A DNA stretch of 18,865 nucleotides from Haplosporangium gracile (taxonomy: Eukaryota; Mortierellomycota; Mortierellomycetes; Mortierellales; Mortierellaceae): the NCBI GenBank assembly GCA_015499985.1, contig JAAAUF010000816.1:1-18865 (forward strand), read 5' to 3'. This document shows, piece by piece, positions 1-7,367 of this stretch (positions within the stretch are counted from its first letter, which is position 1; every line of letters starts with the position of its first letter). Under the pieces are notes generated by a model, which was not told the origin of the DNA, did no database searches, and was given only the letters and a program-made list of their open reading frames with translations. The position numbers were made by a program, and so were the translations under genes.

Positions 1-1349
1 TTTTTGGGAAGGGGGAAGACAAATTGACATTCCGCCAAAAAAAAAAAAAAAAATTGACAGTCCTCTGCCCAAGCGGAGCGCCAAGGGCAGAAGGGCTAGT
101 GAAACTTTATTGGCTGTGGCGCAACGGGCAATATGTATCCAGCAGTACATACTCATGAGAAAAAGGAAAAGAAAAATAACAAATATTCCAGACGGTTCTC
201 AGGATGAAAGCTTGAAGATCTACAAACTCAGATGTGAGCCGCGGTCTTTGAATGCATGGTCGGGTGATAGACAGATGCATAATGGACCAGTGAACACAGA
301 GAGATAGGGAACATGTTCAGGAAAAGTTCCGCCGAAGAGCCACGCTGGCATGAACAGGACGGAATGTTTTACCGAGCGGTATCCGAGAAGCGGGAAGATG
401 CTTAATTTATCGAACAAGTGCTATGCTGATGTTAGTCATGTTTTACATGTAGAGATAAGGTGAACGAATGTCTGGATAGTGACGCGTGTGGCATATATCA
501 GATGATTACAATGAAAGACATGAAATACTGGGAAAAGCGATAAAGCCAAGCCAAGATCGGTTAAGCATAAAAAGGGAGGAGCATACATGGCCAAGTGAGA
601 AGAGGCTGTTATCTAGGGTCGAAAGTGTACTGTTTATAGACCAGGAGTACAATAAAACAGAAAAAATGTATACATGCACAGGTACAACCGATAGCCTGGC
701 AAAATAAGGAGTGTGGTGATCAAAAAACTGGCACGTGGACTGAAAATGTGAGACACGACATAGTTGGTTGGTAAGTCCATTTCGGTTAGGAACAAGCGGG
801 ACCCGGGACAGAGGGAGAGTGGATGAAACCTTAAAAGTATCACAACAAAATATAAATAGGGTATGTCCAAATGTACACACATGTACATCAATGGAGTATG
901 TCCACATGTATACATAAAAGGCTCCAGTGACACTCAAACTTTAAAAGACCGCAGATATCAGCTGAAACACCAATAGTGACAATCACACGCCAAAAGAGCG
1001 AAACCTAAAATCTGCTGGGTACGAAAAATTCCGGGGTACCATTGAAAATGTAGATCAGGGAGGGTATAATGCGGCAATGCTATGCAAAGCAACAGAGCAT
1101 GGGCGTAATAACTGTGACCGCCCTGTTTTTAGTTATCACCCTCAATCAAAAATGTACTTTCACTTTAGATGCGATTGGTCCTATCTCAAAAAATAATGCG
1201 AGGGTGTCATGGGGCCTTGTAGATTAATGAAATAACGAGAAGGGGATAATGAGACTGAAAGTAAAGCAAGTGCTAAATGAGAGAAGAGATATATTCAAGG
1301 GTAGAGTCAACTAAAATAAGACGCGGATAGGGAGAAGGATCACTCAGAA
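1..1349. other. Left flank without a supportable gene
   Basis: No ATG-initiated reading frame here has coding-like composition. The longer open frames depend on non-ATG starts and are low-complexity or Cys/Phe-rich in the way shadow frames usually are. Visible structure includes a run of A at 37-53 flanked by two copies of AATTGACA (about 23-29 and 52-59). There is also an imperfect direct repeat of GTATGTCCA followed by ATGTA near 860-880 and 896-910. A promoter-like block at 822-860 is listed separately. The stretch could be intergenic DNA, a decayed gene or part of a non-coding transcript. Confidence 0.5.
822..860 (+). promoter_or_regulatory. Promoter-like block: GATGAAACC element plus TATA box
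   Basis: GATGAAACCTTAAAAG lies at 822-837 and TATAAATAGG at 851-860. The first element closely matches the one at 7022-7035 and is related to those at 2666 and 8598, all upstream of genes. No convincing coding region follows: the first ATGs after the expected start site (881, 893) open only short frames. It may drive a non-coding RNA or be what remains of a lost gene. Confidence 0.4.
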
Positions 1350-1353
1350 CGAA

Positions 1354-1363
1354 TATAAGAAGG
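1354..1363 (+). promoter_or_regulatory. TATA box of the secreted Cys-rich gene
   Basis: TATAAGAAGG lies 56 nt before the ATG at 1410, which predicts a leader of about 25-30 nt. The same TATAAG/TATAAAG-AAGG form occurs at 11781 and 13325. Confidence 0.55.
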
Positions 1364-1409
1364 AGGGTGTTTCGAAAGACAAGAAGGACAGTTTGAGAAA
1401 GAAGCCAAG

Positions 1410-1799
1410 ATGAAGTGGATAATCTACCTTGCCGTCATCGCGAAAATTGCCAGTGGACTCCACTGCTGGGAGGAGAAGGCTGATTGTGGCAACCCCGGGT
1501 CTCTACACTACGACTCCAAATGCGACAATACCGAAAACAGAGTGCAAGATCTCCGCTTGTACAAGGAATGTTTATACTCGTTCTGCCAAGACATGTCGTT
1601 TTTACAGTTTCGAATCAGGCCACAAGACGGAAACACCAAAAAGCCAAGCGGAGTCGTGTGTGCCAATGAACAGTATTCAGACCACGCTCATATCTTCAAT
1701 CGAGTACTTGCCGGATGTATCAAGCAAGGTTACAAGGAACCACAGAAGGACATTCAAATTATGTGCTGCCAGAAAGGAATGGCAGATGGCTGCAAGTAG
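1410..1799 (+). CDS. Small secreted cysteine-rich protein (129 aa)
   Basis: Residues 1-16 form a classic signal peptide: a Lys after Met, a hydrophobic core WIIYLAVIA, and small residues ASG before a likely cleavage site near residue 16. The mature part has ten cysteines, including a CC pair near residue 118 and one close to the C-terminus. An even number suggests five disulfides in an extracellular protein. No transmembrane segment follows. The ATG has a TATA box 56 nt upstream and is the first ATG after it, so the start is well supported. The gene is convergent with the helix-turn-helix gene at 1855-2391, and the two share an AT-rich polyadenylation region. I do not recognise the family. 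Size and cysteine content are those of fungal small secreted proteins, some of which act as effectors or antimicrobials, but nothing here shows a function. Confidence 0.8.
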   Translation: MKWIIYLAVIAKIASGLHCWEEKADCGNPGSLHYDSKCDNTENRVQDLRLYKECLYSFCQDMSFLQFRIRPQDGNTKKPSGVVCANEQYSDHAHIFNRVLAGCIKQGYKEPQKDIQIMCCQKGMADGCK

Positions 1800-1835
1800 T
1801 TCAAGTAACGCAAGGCATTTGCCAACATTTTTTTT

Positions 1836-1851
1836 TTTATTAAAAAATAAA
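1836..1851. terminator. Bidirectional polyadenylation signal between convergent genes
   Basis: TTTATT (AATAAA on the minus strand) at 1836-1841 and AATAAA at 1846-1851 on the plus strand lie in a T-run/A-run palindrome. They sit between the stop codons at 1799 (+) and 1855 (-), so the two transcripts must overlap or end within 55 bp. If both signals are used, each message contains part of the other gene's 3' end. Confidence 0.55.
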
Positions 1852-1854
1852 AGT

Positions 1855-2391
1855 TTAAGGCAAGAAGCAACAGTATTCATATCCTGATGGATGGTCACTG
1901 TTTGCTGGAGAAGGTAGGAAACGAAAAGAAACTGGTGGCGGATGAGCGTAATAGGCTACAGGTGCAGACGTAGGGATAGGAGGGCGCTCGTCTTTGGTGT
2001 AAGAAGGAAGAGTTTCGTAAATGGAAGAGAGGGCGGACGCTTGCATTGCGGTGTCGATAGACCAGAAAGGTTTAGTAGGTATGGCTCTATCAGCCAAGAG
2101 GTTCTGACCGGATTCGTATTCGTGAATCACAGAAGATATCTGCGATTGCTTGACACGAACGGTTCGAGAAATGGCAGAAAGAGGGAAACCGCACCGGTAA
2201 AGAATGTAAATGGCATCTAGACGATCAAAATGTTGTTGGTGGCGAAATGCTTCCTGTTGGCTTTGTAGCCGGAGTCGATCGACAGAGGGGGACGAGCAGG
2301 CATGACCATGGTAGCTATTCACAATACGTGTGATCTTGGATCGACGACGGCGCGGGGTGGACAGAGTGGATGGAACGGTATGGCAGGTCAT
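1855..2391 (-). CDS. Helix-turn-helix (homeodomain-like) protein, 178 aa
   Basis: The first in-frame ATG on the minus strand is at 2391. The open frame continues upstream to about 2637, but only with non-ATG codons and low-complexity content. A basic stretch near residues 14-22 (RRRRSK) could serve in nuclear import or DNA contact. Residues about 57-92 read as a tri-helical unit: a first helix with DAIYILYRCGF, a short second helix LSAISRTV, a turn at RV, and a recognition helix KQSQISSVIHEYE. This pattern is typical of resolvase/Psq-type helix-turn-helix domains, also found at the N-terminus of many transposases. No catalytic transposase domain follows. The C-terminal 70 residues are Pro/Ser/Tyr-rich and look disordered. 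A TATATA sequence near 2503-2510 may be its promoter. It could be a small transcription factor or a domesticated transposase fragment. Confidence 0.65.
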   Translation of the reverse strand: MTCHTVPSTLSTPRRRRSKITRIVNSYHGHACSSPSVDRLRLQSQQEAFRHQQHFDRLDAIYILYRCGFPLSAISRTVRVKQSQISSVIHEYESGQNLLADRAIPTKPFWSIDTAMQASALSSIYETLPSYTKDERPPIPTSAPVAYYAHPPPVSFRFLPSPANSDHPSGYEYCCFLP

Positions 2392-2665
2392 TATCGACGA
2401 AGATGTTATGGAGATGTCGACGCGAGGAGAAGGAGCCAAAGCTGATATGACAAGAGGGATAGTCCGAAGAGATGGATCTGAGAAGAATGTGTAGTGATGG
2501 CAGAATATATAAGAGAAAAATTGTAGCAATGAAGATGAGAAGGCTCGTGAGAAGCCATGCAAATGAATTAAAAGAGTAGATGTTAATGTGTTGTAAGAGA
2601 GTGCAAGTGAAGTGAATGAGAAAGGCAAGTACGCCAAGATGATTGGACATGAGCATAGAAAAGTC

Positions 2666-2775
2666 GATGAAAGTTAAAGACAAGAGAATGGGCTGACGCT
2701 GCAGGACGCGAATGAAACAGTTATTGATAAAGGGCAACGGGAACGGTGATTAGCGTTCCCACACGAATATAAAAG
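2666..2775 (+). promoter_or_regulatory. Promoter of 2854 gene: CGATGAAAGTTAAA element and TATAAAAG
   Basis: GATGAAAGTTAAA at 2666-2678 is identical over 14 bp, including the preceding C, to the copy at 8597-8610. TATAAAAG follows at 2768-2775. The spacing from element start to TATA is 102 bp here and 106 bp at the second site, which suggests a fixed architecture. The intergenic region (2392-2853) is divergent, so the element may also act on the minus-strand gene. Confidence 0.6.
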
Positions 2776-2853
2776 AGAAGAACGAGAGCTAAAGGAGAGA
2801 GCACCTCAGCAACCAACACAAAACCCGTACCAGTCAAAGCGAGAAAAAACAGA

Positions 2854-3908
2854 ATGGACACGGTACCCGGGACCCATTGTGAGCATTTGGAGCCAGAGAG
2901 AGAAGCAGAAGCGAATGGCACAAATTTTCCCGCGCTCATCAGACGTTCCATGTCGAGAACAGCCGAACAAATGTGGACAGAGCCCAGAAATATTAAGATG
3001 TGCGATGTACTTGTTCTGTTGAAAAAGGACTTTGAATTCTACCTGGGAGATAAATGGTTCGAAGTTCAAGGGAGAAAGTACAACATCAAGCAGCTGTGCC
3101 AACATTCAGAGGCGGTTATCATAGGAGGAGAGCTCAACGGGCTTGATGTCATCATCCATAACAAAATGGAGTATGACCGAAAATATCCCATGACCACAGG
3201 GTCGTTGAGATGTCTGTCTGGACAAGTCAGCGCCTACGTTGAGGCAGACGACACAGGAGTATGTTTTTACGAACTAGAGGTCGAGTCCGAAAAGAAGCTG
3301 TAAGTAAAAAGTGAAGGCCAGATAATGGAGTATAGAGAACGATTGTACTGTATTGTAGAACGTGGCTAACAAATAACCATATTTTATCCAGAGCTACAAT
3401 CAGCATCAGAGATTCCGATGAGCGAATGATAAGCGGGACAGAAGTCAGCGTGGCCGAAAAAACGAAGCGGAAGGGAAGCGAGAAGGACGTAAACAAGTCG
3501 ACCAGAGCCACCTGGTCGAACACACAAGGGCCACCGGAAGAGTGCATGCTAGAGTCCGTTGAGGTTCAACTTATTTCGAACGCGTCTTTTAAGTTTACCG
3601 AGTCACACGGTAGTGATCCCCTAGTCCATGAGAGTTCATCCGTAACATTTAGAGCGGTCATCACCGGGAACGTGTACCTAGCAGGAACAGAGATCGTGGT
3701 GAAGAGAGCGTTTCCAACCAGGATGACTAATCCCACAAAGGGGATGAAACTATGCAAAGATCAAAGATGTATTGTTTCAGGAAAGCTCTCTATAGTGGTG
3801 AGAGAAGGGACTCGTTTGCCATTGTTTTATCGACTAGTCGCACACCAAGTTAGGACGGAAGAGTGGAATAATGGCGTCAGCGACAAGATGAGGCTTTTCA
3901 TAATTTAA
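2854..3908 (+). CDS. Two-exon protein with two copies of a beta-rich (OB-fold-like?) domain, 320 aa
   Basis: The coding exons are 2854-3299 and 3392-3908. They join in frame (963 nt, 320 codons plus stop) across a canonical intron. Without splicing the frame stops immediately after residue 148. Exon 1 contains one copy of a domain ending in a strand-rich motif (LRCLSGQVSAYV, then a short loop, then FYELEVES). Exon 2 contains a second copy (TEIVVKRAF, then CIVSGKLSIV, then PLFYRLVAHQ). The same pattern occurs in the next two genes (4106-4648 and 4906-5445), so this is a tandem family with internal duplication. The G-x-V/I-x-G-x-L strand followed by a hydrophobic strand suggests a small beta-barrel such as an OB-fold, which would fit nucleic-acid binding. 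This is inference only and no known family was recognised. A Lys/Glu-rich linker lies at the start of exon 2. The start is the first ATG after the TATA box at 2768. Confidence 0.75.
3300..3391 (+). other. Spliceosomal intron (92 nt)
   Basis: The donor is GTAAGTA at 3300, the branch site CTAAC is at about 3365-3369 (in GTGGCTAAC), and the acceptor TTATCCAG ends at 3391. It contains in-frame stops and separates the two domain copies, so each exon carries one copy. This is strong evidence for a nuclear eukaryotic gene. Confidence 0.88.
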
Positions 3909-3952
3909 GTCACAAGAGAGAACCAAATTAAAAAATGAAAGCCAAAGATAAA

Positions 3953-3978
3953 AATAAAACGCGATGTAGTATAAAAGG
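3953..3978 (+). promoter_or_regulatory. AATAAA poly(A) signal abutting TATAAAAGG promoter
   Basis: AATAAA at 3953-3958 serves the upstream gene. TATAAAAGG at 3970-3978 serves the 4106 gene. Only 11 nt separate them, so the transcription units are packed almost end to end. Confidence 0.6.
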
Positions 3979-4034
3979 ATGTGTCCAACGAGCGACGAAA
4001 GCAATTCAACACAACACCCACCCAGCAAGAACAG

Positions 4035-4104
4035 GTAAAATATGACGCAGTTTTGCTAAAAAGCCAAAGAATATAATAGAAGAAAACACTAACATCCAAT
4101 ATAG
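4035..4104 (+). other. Leader (5' UTR) intron ending 1 nt before the ATG
   Basis: The donor GTAAAA is at 4035 in ACAG|GTAAAA. CACTAAC supplies the branch site at about 4088-4093, and the acceptor CAATATAG ends at 4104. The start codon of the next gene is at 4106. The 70-nt length fits the other introns. The predicted start site, about 30 nt after TATAAAAGG at 3970, lies upstream of the donor. Confidence 0.7.
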
Positions 4105-4105
4105 A

Positions 4106-4648
4106 ATGTCTATTGAAACCGAACTGGATAGAATGTCACTTTCCACAAGGGAAAAGCCTCCACGCCCGCGGCAATTAATTTTTTCACTCATGAGTAAAAC
4201 ACAAGCGGCAGCGGAACATCTCCCCGAGAAAATCCAGGATGCTCTTGTGTACGCAACAGGATATCCAGTCTACGTGACAAAGAAAGCGGGTCGTGATGTC
4301 GGCAACAGTGAGAAGGAAGTCTTGCAAGTAGAGATCCCTGCCAAGTTTCTCGATGGATTTTACGATCCAATGGAGGTTATTGTGAGAAGAGTGTTTAAAA
4401 CACCCGAGAAAAATCCACTAAGCGGTGTCTGGCTAGAACCCGGAATGGTGTTTCAAGTCACAGGAAGGCTGGGTTACAGGACCGATCCAAAATGTGGCCT
4501 CGTTCCTGCCTGCTTCGAGATCGTTGCGGAGAAAATAAATAGAGGCGGAGAGTATCAGACGGCCAGAAAGGCATACGAATTTAGTTGCAAGATACGAGAT
4601 CCAAACTTCGAGACATTTGAAAAGGATGATGGACCCTTTGAATGTTGA
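4106..4648 (+). CDS. Beta-rich domain paralogue, 180 aa
   Basis: This is the second member of the tandem family. An N-terminal region of about 40 residues is Lys/Arg/Pro-rich (for example KPPRPRQ). The shared domain spans roughly residues 60-155. Its strand pattern, MEVIVRRVFKTP, then MVFQVTGRLGY, then ACFEIVAEKI, aligns with exon 2 of the 2854 gene (TEIVVKRAF, CIVSGKLSIV, FYRLVAHQ). That alignment includes the spacing and the N-P pair between the first two strands. The tail is acidic. The ATG lies directly behind a leader intron and downstream of a good TATA box (3970). AATAAA at 4696-4701 would end the message. Function is unknown; a nucleic-acid-binding beta-barrel is a guess from the strand motif. 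A conserved metal or catalytic site is not visible. Confidence 0.75.
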   Translation: MSIETELDRMSLSTREKPPRPRQLIFSLMSKTQAAAEHLPEKIQDALVYATGYPVYVTKKAGRDVGNSEKEVLQVEIPAKFLDGFYDPMEVIVRRVFKTPEKNPLSGVWLEPGMVFQVTGRLGYRTDPKCGLVPACFEIVAEKINRGGEYQTARKAYEFSCKIRDPNFETFEKDDGPFEC

Positions 4649-4742
4649 ATGGATATTCCGAAGTATCATTGCGATTTAACATAGCCATCACTAAAAATAA
4701 ATAATTGCTGTCTTGTATATGCACATATGTATATAAAAAAAG

Positions 4743-4750
4743 TATAAAAG
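4743..4750 (+). promoter_or_regulatory. TATA box of the 4906 gene
   Basis: TATAAAAG at 4743-4750 lies 60 nt before the leader-intron donor at 4803. The predicted start site near 4772 therefore precedes the intron. Confidence 0.6.
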
Positions 4751-4802
4751 GTGCGGGAATGCCTAGTATTTTGCCCATAAATTACTCAACCTCCTCAACA
4801 GC

Positions 4803-4904
4803 GTAAGAACAGCCCACAATACACGACACACAGCACATATCATGGAAAAAGTCGCCCAAGCTAACATGTTGTCACTGTTCCTAGTTTTTCTTTACAGCAA
4901 ACAG
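4803..4904 (+). other. Leader intron just upstream of the ATG at 4906
   Basis: The donor GTAAGA is at 4803 and the branch site GCTAAC at about 4859-4864. Acceptors are available at 4884 (CTAG), 4897 (TTTACAG) and 4904 (ACAG). The pyrimidine-rich tract CTAGTTTTTCTTTACAG favours 4897. Acceptor 4904 would repeat the layout of the 4106 gene, with ATG one base after the AG. Splicing removes an upstream ATG at 4842 that is out of frame with the main gene, so the intron matters for translation. Confidence 0.65.
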
Positions 4905-4905
4905 A

Positions 4906-5445
4906 ATGGGGGACATATTCGAGAGCGCACGAATTCGCGAAGAAGGTCCATTGCGGAATTTTCGAGAACACGAGAGTATCGGATCAGAGTTTTGCGACGA
5001 AACAGTACGCCTTAGATCGTTGCCAAGGGCCGAAGCCAAGGATGAATTCCCCATGAGATTGAAACCGACGAAAATGATACTTACCTCAACAATCGAATTT
5101 GCACACCGGCCACGAGAAAGTGCTACTGAGCAAGAAGTGGAAAGTAAGATACCCAATCATGGGCATTATCAATTCCAATGTAAAGCCAAGCTACCACATG
5201 AGATCGACGACCTGTCAGTCCTTATAATCTACGAGTTGGGAGTAGAAGAGTCCGCGCCTCTCCTTCGTCTAGTCGGTTTAATGACGCATGGATGCGAGAT
5301 CACGGTAGCCGGGGACCTTCATGGTATATACCTTGAGGGGTGGGAACTACCCAGTTACTTTGTGATATACGCCGATTCAATGAAAGACTTCAAAGACCAA
5401 GAAGGAAATCCCGTGAAGGAACCAAGTTCAGAAGAAGGAGTTTGA
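4906..5445 (+). CDS. Beta-rich domain paralogue, 179 aa, most divergent member
   Basis: This is the third family member. The first 60 residues are Arg/Glu-rich and probably disordered. The domain (about residues 65-160) shows FQCKAKLPHEIDDL, then SVLIIYELG, then CEITVAGDLHGIYL, then SYFVIYADSM. These match in order the strands of the 2854 and 4106 proteins, with the central G-x-L motif kept as GDL. The tail is Glu/Lys/Ser-rich. It starts at the first ATG after the leader intron, and a TATA box lies at 4743. A run of 21 T (5467-5487) follows the stop codon closely. Being in tandem on the same strand with two relatives indicates local duplication. No enzyme motif is visible. I rate the homology as likely but weak enough to need a profile comparison. 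Confidence 0.7.
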   Translation: MGDIFESARIREEGPLRNFREHESIGSEFCDETVRLRSLPRAEAKDEFPMRLKPTKMILTSTIEFAHRPRESATEQEVESKIPNHGHYQFQCKAKLPHEIDDLSVLIIYELGVEESAPLLRLVGLMTHGCEITVAGDLHGIYLEGWELPSYFVIYADSMKDFKDQEGNPVKEPSSEEGV

Positions 5446-5466
5446 ATTTAGTTTGGTCCAATCACC

Positions 5467-5487
5467 TTTTTTTTTTTTTTTTTTTTT
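5467..5487. repeat. Homopolymer run of 21 T
   Basis: This uninterrupted T tract lies 22 nt past the stop of the 4906 gene and 40 nt before the TATA box at 5527. It could be a nucleosome-depleting poly(dA:dT) promoter tract. A matching A run occurs at 37-53. Confidence 0.7.
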
Positions 5488-5526
5488 AAAATGGGCGCAT
5501 CGCCGTGAAATAAAAAATAAAAAAAG

Positions 5527-5535
5527 TATAAAAAG
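5527..5535 (+). promoter_or_regulatory. TATA box of the 5586 gene
   Basis: TATAAAAAG lies 59 nt before the ATG and is preceded by A-rich DNA and the T21 tract. The leader is CA-rich (AACCACCAACAACAAA) and has no upstream ATG. Confidence 0.6.
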
Positions 5536-5585
5536 GGACGAACGGTTTCCACACATTTCAAAAGACCTTAACCACCAACAACAAA

Positions 5586-6053
5586 ATGACGGATCATCCC
5601 CAAGAAATCTACCGAAAACTTTACAATACAAGGTTCGAAACACAAGAAGCATCGATGAGGAATGTCACGTACAAAGCACATTTAGTCGACAAGACAAGGG
5701 TGCGAATTATCCGTTCTCACAAGGGCATATCACAAGAACCGAGATGCAAGGGACCAAAGTCTGAAGATGCAACCATAGCCGATGAGGGAAGAGTCTTCCG
5801 GAAGAGAGTAAAGGAGCAGCGAAGCAAAGGAGTACAAAGAAAGATCCGAGCAGCCCTGATAGATCAACTGGAGACCTCATGCAAACTATCAGAAGGCGCC
5901 ATCAAAGAGTTGATGCGACCAGACACCACAAGCCAAAGACGAAAAGTACTCTATAGAGTCACCAAGTGGCTACACACACAACAGTTATGTCTTTATAATA
6001 CTGCAATCAGCATGGGTAGCGTCACGCATAGAAACAACGCACAAGAAGGCTAA
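5586..6053 (+). CDS. Basic protein of unknown function, 155 aa
   Basis: The ATG sits in a good context (ACAAAATGAC) after a CA-rich leader and is the first ATG downstream of the TATA box. The protein is rich in Lys and Arg throughout, with a markedly basic middle (FRKRVKEQRSKGVQRKIRAA at about residues 77-96). Residues about 90-145 look helical, with LIDQLETSCKLSEGAIKELM and VLYRVTKWLHTQQLCLYNTA as amphipathic segments. There is no signal peptide, membrane segment or recognised catalytic motif. Only three cysteines are present, not in a zinc-binding spacing. It ends 39 bp before the stop of the convergent membrane-protein gene, so their 3' ends must overlap. A nucleic-acid-binding role is possible from charge alone. 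I do not recognise the family. Confidence 0.7.
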   Translation: MTDHPQEIYRKLYNTRFETQEASMRNVTYKAHLVDKTRVRIIRSHKGISQEPRCKGPKSEDATIADEGRVFRKRVKEQRSKGVQRKIRAALIDQLETSCKLSEGAIKELMRPDTTSQRRKVLYRVTKWLHTQQLCLYNTAISMGSVTHRNNAQEG

Positions 6054-6092
6054 TGACAGCCAATTTTTAATAGTAAATATCCACACACACTA

Positions 6093-6914
6093 TTAAATGC
6101 CGTTGGTAGCACGAGTTTTACGAGAATGGCGTGGTCTAGCAACAACATATGGATTGTCTCGTGGAGCTACACCCTTCGGAACATGGTCTCGTGCAACATG
6201 TTCAATAAAGGAAGAGCTGCTAGAGTCTGCGTAATCATGATCGAAAGCATTCAAAGAACGGCTGGTCGGAGACCGATCACTTTCGGATGGAGAGGAAAGT
6301 AAACGTGAAGTACTGCCATGGGTATTGTCAAGGTATATCGGATAGGAGTCGTTGTTGTTGTCAACTATGGACGTCTGAAGATATTGTTGACCAAAGACGA
6401 CACGATTGGGCGGGCCAGAGCTGTGGATGTGAAGGGGATGAGTGAAAGAAACGGCTGGCTGAACAAGTGTATGTTCGGTACTTGGCGTAAGAGGGCGAAC
6501 AGATTCTTTAAAGTCAGATTTCAGATCAGAGATATTTTGTTTCATCCTATGGACCTCACTGATGAAATTACTCAAATGACGCTGTCCAGCGACTTGCTCC
6601 TTTCTAATCTTGTACACCCAATAAACCAGTGTATAAAGAATAAGCGTAGTAATAACAACTAAAAGTAAAAGTACTAATATAAAGGTATAGGCCCCCTCTA
6701 TGGTGCCATCCCCAATGATAGGATGAATGTCAGAGGAAGATTCGGAAGTAGGCGAAAGAGAAGTAACGGACATAGAGGAGGCTGACTCAGTGGTAGCAGA
6801 GACGGTTTTAGATTTTGTGACGGATGAAGGCAGAAGAGACACAGCAGTGGTGGCAACAGGGGTTGTATGTGGAGGTACAAGAGACGTCATCTTTGACAGA
6901 GAAAGAGAGGCCAT
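6093..6914 (-). CDS. Ser/Thr-rich single-pass membrane protein, 273 aa
   Basis: Residues 1-70 are almost entirely Ser/Thr/Pro/Val, a composition typical of O-mannosylated stalks in fungi. A single strong transmembrane helix follows at about residues 75-100 (FILVLLLLVVITTLILYTLVYWVY). It is then followed by Lys/Arg (YKIRKEQ), which places the C-terminus in the cytosol by the positive-inside rule. Residues about 112-140 could form a short coiled coil. The rest of the tail is Ser-, Asn- and His-rich with several possible phosphorylation sites and a basic end (RPRHSRKTR). There is no N-terminal signal peptide, so it would insert as a type III protein. The layout recalls fungal wall-stress sensors of the Mid2/Wsc kind, but without the Cys-rich head. 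TATAAAT on the minus strand at 6965-6959 is 45 nt upstream. An out-of-frame ATG at 6922 opens a short upstream frame overlapping the start. Confidence 0.75.
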   Translation of the reverse strand: MASLSLSKMTSLVPPHTTPVATTAVSLLPSSVTKSKTVSATTESASSMSVTSLSPTSESSSDIHPIIGDGTIEGAYTFILVLLLLVVITTLILYTLVYWVYKIRKEQVAGQRHLSNFISEVHRMKQNISDLKSDFKESVRPLTPSTEHTLVQPAVSFTHPLHIHSSGPPNRVVFGQQYLQTSIVDNNNDSYPIYLDNTHGSTSRLLSSPSESDRSPTSRSLNAFDHDYADSSSSSFIEHVARDHVPKGVAPRDNPYVVARPRHSRKTRATNGI

Positions 6915-6958
6915 GATGACATTGACAAGGTCAAAGAAGACTGATAACTTCTATTTTT

Positions 6959-7097
6959 ATTTATAACAAACAGGCAGAAAAAAAAAAAGATGAAAGCTTA
7001 GTAAAATAAAAGGTTTCACACGATGAAACCTTGAACATATTTAAGTTTCACCATCGAGTAAAGGTTCAATACAAGATATATTACCAAGTATAAGTAG
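6959..7097. promoter_or_regulatory. Divergent promoter with GGTTTCA inverted repeat
   Basis: Minus-strand TATAAAT (6965-6959) serves the membrane-protein gene and plus-strand TATAAGTAG (7089-7097) serves the microprotein gene. Between them lie GATGAAAG (6989-6996) and a perfect inverted repeat: GGTTTCA at 7012-7018 and TGAAACC at 7024-7030, with a 5-nt spacer. GTTTCACCATCG follows near 7044-7055. The right arm is part of GATGAAACCTTGAA, like the element at 822-837. The symmetric arrangement suggests a dimeric regulator acting in both directions. Confidence 0.6.
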
Positions 7098-7149
7098 CAG
7101 AACACCTATCTTGAAAAGGCAACAACACACAGTGAATGGAGCCGAAAAA

Positions 7150-7347
7150 ATGTCCGAAACAACTTCCAACAGTACCCCAGACTATGTGCTTATTCAAGCC
7201 GAACTCCAGATTGGGCGTAACAAAAAATACGATGATGCAGAAGAGCGTACGGCAATTCAAATGCTAGAGCACCAGCAAGAACTTTATCTAGAGCACATCA
7301 TGCTAGCGTACCTAGTGTGCTTTTTCTTATTGCTATTGTTTTTGTAA
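7150..7347 (+). CDS. Tail-anchored membrane microprotein, 65 aa
   Basis: The start is the ATG at 7150 in the strong context AAAAAATGTCC. An earlier ATG at 7136 has a poor context and opens an out-of-frame 42-codon frame overlapping it. The first 48 residues are soluble, acidic and Gln/Glu-rich with a helical look (AEERTAIQMLEHQQELYLEH). The last 17 (about residues 49-65, IMLAYLVCFFLLLLFL) are a hydrophobic segment that ends at the stop codon. That is the signature of a tail-anchored protein inserted after translation into the ER or mitochondrial outer membrane. TATAAGTAG at 7089 lies upstream. It is transcribed divergently from the Ser/Thr-rich membrane protein through a shared promoter region, so the two may be partners. 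Family unknown. Confidence 0.65.
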   Translation: MSETTSNSTPDYVLIQAELQIGRNKKYDDAEERTAIQMLEHQQELYLEHIMLAYLVCFFLLLLFL

Positions 7348-7359
7348 AATGCGAAAATG

Positions 7360-7367
7360 CATAAAAG
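7360..7367 (+). promoter_or_regulatory. Probable TATA-like box of the 7597 gene
   Basis: CATAAAAG in AATGCATAAAAGCC lies 13 nt past the stop of the microprotein gene. It is the best TATA-like sequence before the leader intron at 7510-7594. It differs from the usual box at the first base. Confidence 0.4.

Noticed and set aside
486..707. 73-codon plus-strand frame
   Set aside because: There is no ATG start in frame except close to its end, no promoter directly upstream, and no recognisable feature.
506..937. 143-codon minus-strand frame in the left flank
   Set aside because: It starts at a non-ATG codon, is rich in Phe/Cys/Leu/Ser without motif, and overlaps the promoter-like block; it looks like a chance frame.
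2391..2737. Upstream extension of the helix-turn-helix frame and an overlapping 140-codon minus frame
   Set aside because: Neither has an ATG start that fits, and both are hydrophobic low-complexity translations of purine-rich promoter DNA.
4842..4905. ATG at 4842 with a signal-peptide-like short reading (hydrophobic LSLFLVFLY)
   Set aside because: It is out of frame with the family domain, and a leader intron with donor 4803 and branch CTAAC removes it.
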